Below, piece after piece: positions 8,834 through 16,920 of a stretch of DNA of 64,000 nucleotides (position 1 is the first letter of the stretch; the number at the start of each line of letters is the position of its first letter). The stretch lies in assembly GCF_000331735.1 (NCBI RefSeq), contig NC_020126.1, forward strand, positions 4,588,001-4,652,000, read 5' to 3'. The DNA is from Myxococcus stipitatus DSM 14675. GTDB taxonomy: Bacteria > Myxococcota > Myxococcia > Myxococcales > Myxococcaceae. Below the pieces are notes generated by a model. That model saw only the letters and a program-made list of their open reading frames with translations. It was not told the DNA's origin and searched no databases. Position numbers and translations under genes: made by a program.

Positions 8834-10777
8834 CTACCCGGGCCAGGGCGACAGCTTCTCGCGCTCGTACTTCTGCAGGAGCGCGTGGGTGGCGCGCGCG
8901 GCCGTCTCCACTTCCGTGCGGCCGAGCCCCTTCGGGAGGTTGGCGATGAGCGTGGGGAACGCGCCGTCGAAGACGAGCAGGTTCTCCAGCTCCAGTGGGT
9001 CGTTCTGCAAGTCGTAGAGTTCCCACTGGTCGGCGTGGGTCCCCGACGGGTCCCACGTCCTCGCCAGCTTCCAGCGCGGCGTGCGGACGCACCGGACGTG
9101 GTTGGGCTGGCACACCGCGCCCGAGGCGAGGAAGGGGACCTTGCCCGCGCGCGTGGTGCCTTCGCGCAGCGCCTCGACGGAGCGGACGAACACGGAGAAC
9201 AGGGCCTCGTCGTGTTCCTGGTGCGGGTCGCCGTTGGGCGGCAGCGGCTCGGTGATTTCGTCGTCGGTGACGAAGAGCACGCCCTCGCGGGTGCTGCCAT
9301 CGGGCTCCGTCACGGTGTTCGTCTCACCGCGCGCGAGTGGGCTCAGGTCCGCGCCGACGAAGGGCGGCACGGGGCGGTGCAGGCGCAGCTCGGTGCGCAG
9401 CTCCGCGACCTCGCCCCGGGAGATGCCGGCGAGTCCCAGCAGCGTGGGGAGGACGTCCACGTGGCTGGTGAGGGCGTCAATCTGCCGCGTCTTCGCGGGC
9501 ACGTCCTTCGTCGGGAAGCGCACGACCAGCGGCACGTGGAGCGCCTCCTGATAGGCCGTGTGCCACTTCTCCATCATGTAGCCGTGGGCTCCGGCGTATT
9601 CGCCGTGGTCCGAGAGGAACACCACCAGCGTGTTGTCCGCCTGGCCGCTCTCCTCGAGCGTGTTCAGCACGCGCGCGATGTGGCCGTCCACCAGGTGGAT
9701 GAGCCACGTGTAGTACTGGTTGAAGCGCAGGGTGGACACGTCCGGCGCGGCGGTGAGCTGGAAGGGGATGCCCGAGTTGAGCGTGACGGTGACGGGGTCG
9801 ATGCCCTCCTTCGCCTGATGCAGGGAGAGCCCCGTCTTCGACGCGAGCGCCAGCCCCATCTTGTAGGCGTAGTCGCGCTGGCAGCTCGGCTTGTTGACCA
9901 GCGGGTCGTGCACGTTGGGCGGCAGGTGGGCGTTGTGCTGCGGGAAGTCGAGCGGGTTCAGCGCGAACGACATCGTGCCCGCGACGGGGACGACGGAGCG
10001 GGCCGTCTGGCCCGGCACGGACAGGGGACCCACGGGCGCGGACGTGGAGTCGAGCTGCCGCGGGAGGATGGGGTAGGTGGCGATGTCGTGCGGGTTGGTG
10101 AAGGACGCGACGGCGAACCACGGCTGGGGCTCGGTCGAGGGCGGGTTGCCGAGCGGCGCCACATAGTCCTGCTCCCCGAGCGTCCGGTTGTAGGGCTGTC
10201 CCAGCGCCATCCGACGCAGGAACGTGCAGGCCAGGTCCGCGAAGCCCACGTCCCGGAAGGCACCCAGGTTGTTGACGGAGGAGCCATGCGGCTCGGGATA
10301 CGACAGCTCCCAGTCGTCGAAGCCATAGCGCTTCAGCGAGTGCTCGGGCGGGTTGCTGACGTGCCACTTGCCGAAGTAGTGCGTGTGATAGCCGGCCTGC
10401 TGGAACCAGTGGCCGATGGTGGGAATCCCCTCGGGAGACAGCCAGGGGAAGGCGGAGGCATCCCCGCTCTTGAAGAGCCCGTCCGTCTGCGTGACGCCCG
10501 TGCGCGTGCCGTACTGGCCGGTGTAGATGGCGGCGCGGCTGGGGATGCAGGCCGAGGCGGCGATGGTGTGGTTGCGGAAGACGGCCGCGTTCTTCCTCAA
10601 CGCGGCGAAGCCCGGGAAGAACTTCCGGAAGGGATTGTCCTCGCCGCCCTCGTCGATGAAGCCGAGGATGTCTTTGATGCCGGGGAGGAACCCCCCGTCC
10701 GGCCCGTAGGCGAACCGGGGGAACATGAGCTGATCCACCGTCAGCAGGAGGATGTTGGGGCGCGTGGACTGGGACAT
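8834..10777 (-). CDS. Type I (formylglycine) sulfatase
   Basis: 647 residues. ATG 10777 is preceded by GGAGG and begins directly with MSQSTRPNILLLTVDQ, the sulfatase core. The activation signature C-x-P-S-R is present as ACIPSRAAIYTG (Cys77, converted to formylglycine by a generating enzyme not in this window). Asp15 of TVDQ and a later SDHGEYAGAHG match metal-binding positions of the alkaline-phosphatase superfamily. It should hydrolyse a sulfate ester or a related phosphoester; the substrate cannot be told. There is no clear signal peptide, so it may be cytoplasmic or exported by a non-classical route. Convergent with the SH3b gene, 18 bases apart. Confidence 0.88.
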   Translation of the reverse strand: MSQSTRPNILLLTVDQLMFPRFAYGPDGGFLPGIKDILGFIDEGGEDNPFRKFFPGFAALRKNAAVFRNHTIAASACIPSRAAIYTGQYGTRTGVTQTDGLFKSGDASAFPWLSPEGIPTIGHWFQQAGYHTHYFGKWHVSNPPEHSLKRYGFDDWELSYPEPHGSSVNNLGAFRDVGFADLACTFLRRMALGQPYNRTLGEQDYVAPLGNPPSTEPQPWFAVASFTNPHDIATYPILPRQLDSTSAPVGPLSVPGQTARSVVPVAGTMSFALNPLDFPQHNAHLPPNVHDPLVNKPSCQRDYAYKMGLALASKTGLSLHQAKEGIDPVTVTLNSGIPFQLTAAPDVSTLRFNQYYTWLIHLVDGHIARVLNTLEESGQADNTLVVFLSDHGEYAGAHGYMMEKWHTAYQEALHVPLVVRFPTKDVPAKTRQIDALTSHVDVLPTLLGLAGISRGEVAELRTELRLHRPVPPFVGADLSPLARGETNTVTEPDGSTREGVLFVTDDEITEPLPPNGDPHQEHDEALFSVFVRSVEALREGTTRAGKVPFLASGAVCQPNHVRCVRTPRWKLARTWDPSGTHADQWELYDLQNDPLELENLLVFDGAFPTLIANLPKGLGRTEVETAARATHALLQKYEREKLSPWPG

Positions 10778-10995
10778 GGGGGCAGACCTCCGGAAGGGGG
10801 GCCTGCAAGCGATTGCATCCACCGTGCCGAGAGGGGTTGACGCAGCGTGAAGCGCGGGGGGACGGGGCTCGGGGGCGGGGTCCTGGCGTGATGTCGGGAC
10901 GCATGCGCGTACGGCCTGGACGCGGATTCGGCCCGGAGGCAAGCACCAAGAGTGCCTTGACGCGGCCGCTCGCGCCCCCCATCCTGCCGCGCCCC

Positions 10996-11640
10996 ATGCC
11001 TGTCCTCCGTGGTGCAGTCACCTTCTCGCGCTTCCGCGTTGAACACGCGAAGGAAGCGCCTTCCGACATCAAGCGCTGGCTGACCCGTGGTCTCAAGGCG
11101 CACGCGTTCGAGCCCATCGACCGCCGCTCCGAGGATGACCGCGCCGCGGGCTTCGTGGAGCTGGAGAACGCCGACGCTGTCGACTTCTCCGCCGGCCGCG
11201 TCTTCTATGGCGAGTACGCGCTCTTCTCCTTCCGCATCGACTCGCTCAAGGTGCCCGCGGCGGCGATGAAGGCGGAGCTGGCGAAGTGGTCCGCCAACTT
11301 CGAGCAGGAGAATGACCGGCCGGCCAGCCGAGGCGAGAAGACGCAGGCCAAGGCGCAGATCAAGCAGATGCTGCGCACGCGCGCCACGCCTCGCACCAAC
11401 GTGCTGGACGTGAGCTGGAACCAGACGACGCAGCAGATGCAGATCTGGGCCGCGTCTCGCAAGGTGGTGGAGGAGATCATCATCGCGCTGGAGAACGCGC
11501 TGTCGCTGAAGTTCGTGGGCCTGACGCCCGCGGCCATCGCGCAGACGTCGGGACTCGACGAGGGGGCCCTGGGGCCCACCGCGGAGCTGATTGGCATGGA
11601 CCTGCCGGCGACGGCGGAGGTGGCGCATGGGGAAGCGTGA
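10996..11640 (+). CDS. rdgC: RdgC-like protein, N-terminal half (split gene)
   Basis: 214 residues from ATG 10996. The sequence follows the N-terminal half of RdgC, the ring-shaped DNA-binding protein that limits RecA. It has an opening FSRFRVEH segment, then VPAAAMKAELAKWSANFE with the basic helix AKAQIKQMLRTRATPRTN, and a WAASRKVVEEIIIALENAL segment. E. coli RdgC is about 303 residues in one chain; here the frame stops after the first domain. The next gene continues with the second domain, starting 14 bases before this stop. The two products presumably assemble. The ribosome site is weak and an upstream start is possible. Confidence 0.72.
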   Translation: MPVLRGAVTFSRFRVEHAKEAPSDIKRWLTRGLKAHAFEPIDRRSEDDRAAGFVELENADAVDFSAGRVFYGEYALFSFRIDSLKVPAAAMKAELAKWSANFEQENDRPASRGEKTQAKAQIKQMLRTRATPRTNVLDVSWNQTTQQMQIWAASRKVVEEIIIALENALSLKFVGLTPAAIAQTSGLDEGALGPTAELIGMDLPATAEVAHGEA

Positions 11641-12316
11641 TCAGGCGCGGGCGGATGCCGCCTTCGCGCGAGGTGATGTCGGCGTCGACGGCGCCGCCAC
11701 CGAGGAGACGAAGGACGTCGCCGAGGTCGAGAAGGGGCAAGCCCGCGAGCAGCTGCTCCGAGGCCGCGCCTACCTGGGTCGCGAGCTGCTGACGTGGCTC
11801 CTGTGGCGCTCGGAGACGGGCGACGCGCTGGTGGAGCACGAGGGCGCGGGCGTCAACGTGCTCTTCATGGGCCGCATCATCCTGCGCGGCGTCGCGGGCG
11901 ACGTCACGGAGATGAGCGCGAAGGGCACCCTGGCGCCGTACTCGCTTCAGGTGAAGGAGGCCTTGGACAAGGGCCTCCTCGTCGCCCAGGCGCGCATCCG
12001 CTTCACCCACGGGGAGAAGGAGTACGAGGCCACGCTCGACTCCGAGTTCCTCGATGTCCGCGCCGCGAAGCTGCCCGCGCTGATGAGCGAGGAGGAGGAT
12101 GACCAGCTCAACGAGCGGCTCTACCTCACCGAGCAGCTCTCGGCGATGGTGGACGCGCTCGTGAATGCCTTCCTCAAGGTGCGCGTGGGGAAGACCTGGA
12201 GCAAGCAGGTCGTCCCGGCGATGAAGGAGTGGATGAAGGGTGACGAGCAGGGCGCGGACGCGCTCTCCAAGGCGTCTCGCGCGCGGGGCAAGGAAGCCCG
12301 CGCCGCCCGCCACTGA
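11627..12316 (+). CDS. RdgC-like protein, C-terminal half (split gene)
   Basis: 229 residues, ATG 11627 with GGAGG six bases upstream, located inside the end of the previous gene (14-base overlap in another frame). This arrangement implies translational coupling. Residues about 100-160 (LQVKEALDKGLLVAQARIRF, then EKEYEATLDSEFLDVRAAKLP) match the RdgC C-terminal pattern, where a helix is followed by a strand pair and a short basic turn. A basic tail (SKASRARGKEARAARH) replaces the usual end. The assignment is weaker than for the first half because this domain diverges fast. Together the two genes give about 443 residues, longer than classical RdgC. Confidence 0.62.
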   Translation: MGKRDQARADAAFARGDVGVDGAATEETKDVAEVEKGQAREQLLRGRAYLGRELLTWLLWRSETGDALVEHEGAGVNVLFMGRIILRGVAGDVTEMSAKGTLAPYSLQVKEALDKGLLVAQARIRFTHGEKEYEATLDSEFLDVRAAKLPALMSEEEDDQLNERLYLTEQLSAMVDALVNAFLKVRVGKTWSKQVVPAMKEWMKGDEQGADALSKASRARGKEARAARH

Positions 12317-12336
12317 GTCACCGCCGCATCCCTTCG

Positions 12337-12361
12337 TGGGCCCGCGAGGACGGCGGGCTCA
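12337..12361. terminator. Bidirectional hairpin terminator candidate
   Basis: TGGGCCCGC (12337-12345) pairs with GCGGGCTCA (12353-12361) across a 7-base loop, with one G-T pair. It lies between two convergent genes, 20 bases after the RdgC C-terminal stop and overlapping the stop of the minus-strand gene. No clear T-run follows on either side, so it is a candidate only. Confidence 0.4.
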
Positions 12362-13225
12362 CGGAGCAGGTGGCGCGAGCGCGCGGAGGCCTTCCGCGAC
12401 CGCGACGCCGATGTTGCCCATCAGGTCCTGCCGCGCGTTGACCACGTACAGGTGCGGCGTCAGCGCCCAGATCTCGCGCTGGATGCGGCGGGGCGCGGGG
12501 GCGGGCTGGGTGCTCAGCTCGGCTTGCAGCAGCGGCAGCACCTTGTCGGAGAGCCGCAGCGCGGTGTCCATGACGAAGATGCTCAGGTGTGGACGCAGCG
12601 CGCGCACCCGGCGGAAGAAGGCCCCCACCTCGTCGGGCGCCAGGTGCTTGGGCGGCGAGGACTTCATCTCCAGATAGAGGAGCCGACCCTCCGCGGTGGC
12701 GACGACGTCCAGGTCTCCTCCCACGTCGGGGGCATGGAACTTCACGCCCGCGGCCACGTCGAAGCCGAAGCGGACGCGCAGCTCGTGGGCGACGTACCAC
12801 TCCAGCGTGCCGCCGAAGCTGGCGGCGGGGTGGCGCAGCCGGTAGCGCCCCTCGGGCTCGCGCACGGCCAGGTCCATGGCCACCAGGTCCTCGGCGAAGT
12901 CGGTGGCGCGCGCGGGCTCCAGGTAGCGCGTGGCCTCCATCGGCGTGAAGCTGCCCTGGCGCAGGATGGCGCCGCGCAGGAAGAGGCGGAAGGCGTAGTG
13001 GCCCAGCCGATCCACGAGCTGCTCCGCGCGAGGGCCTCGCACGTCGGCGGGGAAGGGCAGGTCCAGCGGGGCCACGGTGGCCTGGAAGCCTCGGCGCGCC
13101 AGCATGGCCAGGGGCTCGTTGCCCGGCGGCGTCAGCACGCGGGTCGTGGGGGCGGCGCTGGCTTCGTCCAGCTCCAGCTCACGCGCCGTGGGAAGCTCTT
13201 CCTCGTGGGGCGGCTGAACCGTCAT
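12359..13225 (-). CDS. PD-(D/E)XK nuclease-fold protein
   Basis: 288 residues, ATG 13225 preceded by a G-rich ribosome site. The central part (about residues 150-200) reads GGDLDVVATAEGRLLYLEMKSS, a PD-(D/E)XK active site with the metal-binding Asp in GDLDVV and the E-x-K in LEMKSS. The N-terminal half (about 65-140) looks like a winged-helix or helical DNA-binding region (LEPARATDFAEDLVAMDLAV). Such proteins are often Holliday-junction or restriction-type nucleases or repair factors. The family is not recognised precisely. It is convergent with the split rdgC pair, which makes a role in recombination or repair plausible but unproven. Confidence 0.7.
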   Translation of the reverse strand: MTVQPPHEEELPTARELELDEASAAPTTRVLTPPGNEPLAMLARRGFQATVAPLDLPFPADVRGPRAEQLVDRLGHYAFRLFLRGAILRQGSFTPMEATRYLEPARATDFAEDLVAMDLAVREPEGRYRLRHPAASFGGTLEWYVAHELRVRFGFDVAAGVKFHAPDVGGDLDVVATAEGRLLYLEMKSSPPKHLAPDEVGAFFRRVRALRPHLSIFVMDTALRLSDKVLPLLQAELSTQPAPAPRRIQREIWALTPHLYVVNARQDLMGNIGVAVAEGLRALAPPAP

Positions 13226-13271
13226 GGCCCCACCCTAGTCGCTTCCGCGGGCGGGTGCGCTGCGCCGGTGC

Positions 13272-13703
13272 TCACTGCACGTAGACGGGGCAGTAGCGCA
13301 GGAACTCGGTGACGGGGGGCTGGCAGAGCTGGAGCAGTCGCGCGTCGTCGCCGAAGCTCTTGCTCTGGGCCTGGAGGAAACACGAGGCCGGGTCATCGTC
13401 GCTCGTGGCGAACTGGCAGAGCTGGAGGGCCTGGCCTTGGGTCAGCGAGCCCTCCTTCTGGACGCGGAGGAAGCACTCCGCGGGCGCGGTGGAGCGAGCG
13501 CCTCGGCACAGCTGGGTGGCGGTGTAGTCGTCCGACGCCTGGGTCGCGGCGGTGTAGCAGGAGACCTGTGGAGCGGTGGCCTCCTTGGCCTCATCCTCCT
13601 GCGCGAACGCACCGCCAGGGGCCAGGGGGCCGAGCAACAGGCTCAGTCCTCCCAGGCCCGCGAGGTGGCGAAACAACGGGCGTCTCGAGTTGTCTGGGGT
13701 CAT
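13272..13703 (-). CDS. Secreted cysteine-repeat protein
   Basis: 143 residues with an N-terminal signal (LAGLGGLSLLLGPLAPGGAFA). The mature part holds three related units of about 35-40 residues with the pattern A-P/P-x-x-C-(F/Y), then about 20 residues, then L-x-L-C. Examples are CYTAATQAS..LC, ECFLRVQKEG..LQLC and SCFLQAQSKS..LQLC, so six cysteines are positioned for regular disulfide pairing. Function unknown; likely periplasmic or extracellular. ATG 13703 follows a GAGG ribosome site. It ends 46 bases before the PD-(D/E)XK gene and may be in the same transcript. Confidence 0.72.
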   Translation of the reverse strand: MTPDNSRRPLFRHLAGLGGLSLLLGPLAPGGAFAQEDEAKEATAPQVSCYTAATQASDDYTATQLCRGARSTAPAECFLRVQKEGSLTQGQALQLCQFATSDDDPASCFLQAQSKSFGDDARLLQLCQPPVTEFLRYCPVYVQ

Positions 13704-13804
13704 CGCGGGCCTCGTGCCTGGAATCTAGGCAGGGCCCCGCGCGGGGTGCGTCAGCCGGAGGTGAGGCCGCTTCCTCGAACGGTCGGCCTCACGCTCCGCG
13801 CGGG

Positions 13805-14029
13805 CTACGACGGGTTTGAATCCTCGCTCGGGGCCGGGCGGCGCTGCGCGCGCAGCTTGTCCAGCGCGCGCTTCGCCACCATCAGTGCACCGGCTCCCAG
13901 GGCCGCCTGGACGAGGATGGGGCCGAAGCCACCGCGCCCCCCGAAGATGATCTGCTCGAGCGCGCGCAGCGACGCCAGGGCTCCGAAGGCGCCGAAGAAG
14001 ATGAGTCGCAGGTACAGGAAGAAGGTCAT
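13805..14029 (-). CDS. Small membrane protein
   Basis: 74 residues with a hydrophobic N-terminal segment (FFLYLRLIFFGAFGALASL) and a second one (FGPILVQAALGAGALMVA), followed by a basic tail. Predicted inner membrane with two helices. No family recognised. It starts 24 bases after the stop of the upstream gene on the same strand and so may be co-transcribed. The ribosome site is weak. Confidence 0.55.
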   Translation of the reverse strand: MTFFLYLRLIFFGAFGALASLRALEQIIFGGRGGFGPILVQAALGAGALMVAKRALDKLRAQRRPAPSEDSNPS

Positions 14030-14053
14030 TGCGGCGTCATGCTCGCACGCGCA

Positions 14054-14443
14054 TCACCAGGGGTCGACGCCCTTCTTCTCCGACGGCGTCTGCGTGTACG
14101 AGGTCTTGTACACCGCGCCCGCCGCGTTGAGCGTCGCGCCGAGGAGCTCGATGCTTCCCTGGCGCAGCTCGCCCTTCAGGAGGTTCTTCGTGCCGTCCTT
14201 CAGGAAGGAGATGGACTCGAGCCCGTGCGCGGTGAACTCGCTGCGGTCGCCGGTCTCCACCTTCTTGACGTTGTCGATGACGCTCTTCTGGGAGTTCTTG
14301 GAGATGCCGTAGTTGAAGGCATCCAGCACCATGTTCACGCCCTGGACCTGCTGGGAGTAGTCGCTCTTCTTCCCCTGCGTGGTCGCGTCGATCTCCTTGC
14401 GCGCGGGGTTCGTGATGACGTGGTTGCTGATTCGCTTGATCAT
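14054..14443 (-). CDS. Hypothetical protein, 129 residues
   Basis: ATG 14443 is preceded by AGGAGAG at a good distance and is chosen over longer in-frame starts. The product is soluble and has no signal peptide. It contains a KKSDYSQQVQGVNMVLDAFN segment and a glycine-rich second half, with no recognised domain. Upstream coding character ends at this ATG. Divergent from the cupin-like gene at 14614; the 170-base gap should hold both promoters. Confidence 0.65.
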   Translation of the reverse strand: MIKRISNHVITNPARKEIDATTQGKKSDYSQQVQGVNMVLDAFNYGISKNSQKSVIDNVKKVETGDRSEFTAHGLESISFLKDGTKNLLKGELRQGSIELLGATLNAAGAVYKTSYTQTPSEKKGVDPW

Positions 14444-14613
14444 GGCGCCTTCTCTCCTGAGGGGGCGGGGCCCGGAGGCGACCCGCGCTGGGACACTCTG
14501 GAAAGATTGTCGGCGGATGTGCGCGAGAGTTTCCGCTGTCATTTTTCTCCCCACATCCGTGCCCGCACTCGGGGTCCTGTACAGTGAGGCCCTTCCTCGG
14601 CCGTGGAGAGGGC

Positions 14614-15621
14614 ATGGCGGACGTGGCACCCAGCCTTGGGGCGGACTGGCGGGAGTGGCTGGCGGAGAACGTGGTGCGGGGCGTGGACGTGGAGCGCCTG
14701 GTCGACACGCTCGTGGCCGCGGGGCATTCCCCCGCCACGGCGTGCGCGGAGGTCTGCGCCACGCGAGAGCACCCCGCGGTGCGGGCGGGGCTTGGACACA
14801 CGCGGCTGCACGAAGACACGCTGTCCCTGCTCGACACGCGCGTCTGGCTCCATCGCCAGGCCGGAGCCCATCGCCAGGTGGAGCGGCAGGCGGACTTGCC
14901 TGTCGCGGAGGTGATGACGCGCTACTACCTGGCCCACCGCCCGGTGCTGCTCGAGGGCTTCATGCGCGACTGGCCCTTGATGGAACGCTGGACACCGCAA
15001 TCCCTCGCAACCTCGCGGGGGGAGGTCGCGGTGGAGGTGATGGCGGGGCGCGAGGCTCGCGCGGACCATGACCTGGAGCCGGACGCCTGCCGCACGGTGA
15101 TGCGCCTGGCGGAGTTCATCCGCAGGCTGGAGGAGGGGGGACCCAGCAATGACCTCTACCTGACGGCGCGCAACTTCGCGCTGGAGCGGGAGGAGTTGCG
15201 GGGGCTGCTGGACGACGTGCGCTACCCTCCGGGGCTGCTCCGGAAGTCAGCGCGTCCAGGCGCGGTGAAGCTCTGGGTGGGCCCCGCGGGGACGCTGACG
15301 GGGCTGCATCACGACCTGGGCACGGTCCTCTTCGGACAAGTGTTCGGGCGCAAACGCTTTCGCCTCATTCCCTCGTTCCACACGCACCACGTCTATAGCC
15401 ATCTCGAGGTGTGGAGTCAGGTCGACGCGGAGCGGCCGGACCTCACACGCTTCCCCGCGTATCGCGAGGCGGACGTGCTCGAGGTCATCGTGGAGCCGGG
15501 TGACATGCTGTTGATTCCAGCGGGGTGGTGGCACTGGGTGCATGCGCTGGACGTCAGCGTGTCCGTCACCTTCCAGGAGTTCGACGTCCCGGAGGGCAAT
15601 ACCTGGTGGAAGCTGGGATGA
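14614..15621 (+). CDS. JmjC/cupin-like Fe(II)/2-oxoglutarate hydroxylase, copy 1
   Basis: 335 residues from ATG 14614 (GGAGAGG upstream). Residues 10-60 form a small helical domain beginning DWREWLAENVVRG, which recurs in the two genes downstream. Residues about 95-330 are a cupin_8/JmjC double-stranded beta-helix. H232 and D234 of LHHDLG and distal H307 of PAGWWHWVH are the expected iron ligands; LFGQVFGRKRFRLIP follows the first pair, as in FIH- and TYW5-type hydroxylases. Such enzymes hydroxylate side chains of proteins, peptides or small molecules. The repeated N-terminal domain may bind a shared substrate. First of three tandem paralogues. Confidence 0.85.
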   Translation: MADVAPSLGADWREWLAENVVRGVDVERLVDTLVAAGHSPATACAEVCATREHPAVRAGLGHTRLHEDTLSLLDTRVWLHRQAGAHRQVERQADLPVAEVMTRYYLAHRPVLLEGFMRDWPLMERWTPQSLATSRGEVAVEVMAGREARADHDLEPDACRTVMRLAEFIRRLEEGGPSNDLYLTARNFALEREELRGLLDDVRYPPGLLRKSARPGAVKLWVGPAGTLTGLHHDLGTVLFGQVFGRKRFRLIPSFHTHHVYSHLEVWSQVDAERPDLTRFPAYREADVLEVIVEPGDMLLIPAGWWHWVHALDVSVSVTFQEFDVPEGNTWWKLG

Positions 15622-15639
15622 CAGCTTCGCGCCGCGCGC

Positions 15640-15807
15640 TCACTTCTCGAGCGGAGGCGTGGTGGGCGGCTCGGTGGGAGGGGTGCGCTCCCGAGGAGGC
15701 GCGATGTGACCTCCGGGATTGGGGACGATGCGCGGCGCCTGACGCGTGGCGGGATTGGGCGGCTGAAGCGGAGCGTTCTTCGGATCAGGAGCCTTGGGCG
15801 TCGTCAT
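15640..15807 (-). CDS. Proline-rich small protein, 55 residues
   Basis: ATG 15807 to TGA 15640, preceded by an AGGGGA-type ribosome site. The product starts MTTPKAPDPKNAPLQPPNP and ends PPTEPPTTPPLEK, with about 18 prolines and no hydrophobic segment. It lies on the opposite strand between the first and second JmjC-like hydroxylase genes: convergent with the first (18-base gap) and divergent from the second (57-base gap). The composition suits a disordered peptide and makes it a candidate hydroxylation substrate or RiPP-like precursor, but that rests only on location and composition. It could instead be an unrelated small protein. Confidence 0.5.
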   Translation of the reverse strand: MTTPKAPDPKNAPLQPPNPATRQAPRIVPNPGGHIAPPRERTPPTEPPTTPPLEK

Positions 15808-15864
15808 GCGTTCCCCTGTGTGACGTGTGGGTTTGCACCGGTGGTATATCGCACCCAGTGAATC

Positions 15865-16920
15865 ATGATTCCTGACGAGCGCGAGAGCCTTCCGCCCCAG
15901 GTGCTTTCCTGGCTCGCGGAAAACTTGACCTCGGGGGTGGCGCCGTCCCGGCTCGCCCTGGAACTGGTCTCATGGGGCTTGTCCCAGACACAGGCGGACC
16001 GGGCCGTGGCGGCGGTGGCCGAGCACCCCGCGGTGCGTCACGGCCTCCAGTCCTCCCACCGGCGTCAGGAATTGGAGTCCCTGCTGGCGGCCCGCGCCCT
16101 GCTGCATGCCCAACACCATCCCGGGTCTGCCCCCCTCGACGTCGAGCGCCGGCGCGGCCTGCGCCCGGAGGTGTTCTTCGAGCACTACTTCGCGCGCAAC
16201 CAGCCTGTCATCGTCGAGGGTCTGCTGGAGGACTGGCCCGCGCTGAAGCGCTGGACACCGGAGTGGCTGGCGCAGCGCTTCGGCGACGAGGAGGTGGAGG
16301 TCATGGCGGGCCGAGGCGCCGAGCCAGACCCGGACTTCCATGCGGAGCGGCTGCGGAGGACGCAGTCCATGCGCGCGCTGGTGGCGCAGGTGCGTGGGAC
16401 GCCCGCGTCGGATGATGTCTATCTCGTGGCGCGCAACAGCCTGCTGTTGAAGCCAGCCTTTCGCTCCCTGCTCGAGGACCTGCGTCCTCCGTCTGGCTTC
16501 ATCCATCCGGACCTGAGTGCGCCCGACAGCGTCCACCTGTGGTTCGGCCCCGCGGGGACGCTGTCCAACCTGCACCATGACCACCTCAACATCCTCTTCT
16601 GCCAGGTGCTGGGGCGGAAGCGCTTCTGGCTCCTGCCTCCCTGTGAGACCCCGCGCCTCTACAACGACCGGGGCCTCTACAGCGCGGTGGACATCCGCGC
16701 GCCGGACCCTCGCCGCTTCCCGGACTTCGCGCGGGCCTCGCTGCACTCGTGTGTGGTGGGGCCCGGGGACGCGCTCTTGATTCCCGTGGGCTGGTGGCAC
16801 GCGGTGCAGGCGCTGGACGTGAGCCTGTCCGTGACGTTCGTCTGCTTCGACAGGCCGGAGCGCAACGTGGAGTGGCGTGACTATTGGATTGGCCCCCGGC
16901 CGGAGAAGGTCCAGCGATGA
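15865..16920 (+). CDS. JmjC/cupin-like Fe(II)/2-oxoglutarate hydroxylase, copy 2
   Basis: 351 residues from ATG 15865, which lies inside a 10-base palindrome (AATCATGATT). It has the same architecture as the copy at 14614: helical N-terminus (QVLSWLAENLTSGV, about residues 12-62), then the hydroxylase domain with H237 and D239 in NLHHDHLN and distal H312 in PVGWWHAVQ. All three iron ligands are intact. RKRFWLLPP follows the first motif as expected. Its stop overlaps the start of copy 3 (ATGA), so the two are translationally coupled. A TATATC element at 15845 may be a -10 box for a short leader. Confidence 0.85.
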   Translation: MIPDERESLPPQVLSWLAENLTSGVAPSRLALELVSWGLSQTQADRAVAAVAEHPAVRHGLQSSHRRQELESLLAARALLHAQHHPGSAPLDVERRRGLRPEVFFEHYFARNQPVIVEGLLEDWPALKRWTPEWLAQRFGDEEVEVMAGRGAEPDPDFHAERLRRTQSMRALVAQVRGTPASDDVYLVARNSLLLKPAFRSLLEDLRPPSGFIHPDLSAPDSVHLWFGPAGTLSNLHHDHLNILFCQVLGRKRFWLLPPCETPRLYNDRGLYSAVDIRAPDPRRFPDFARASLHSCVVGPGDALLIPVGWWHAVQALDVSLSVTFVCFDRPERNVEWRDYWIGPRPEKVQR

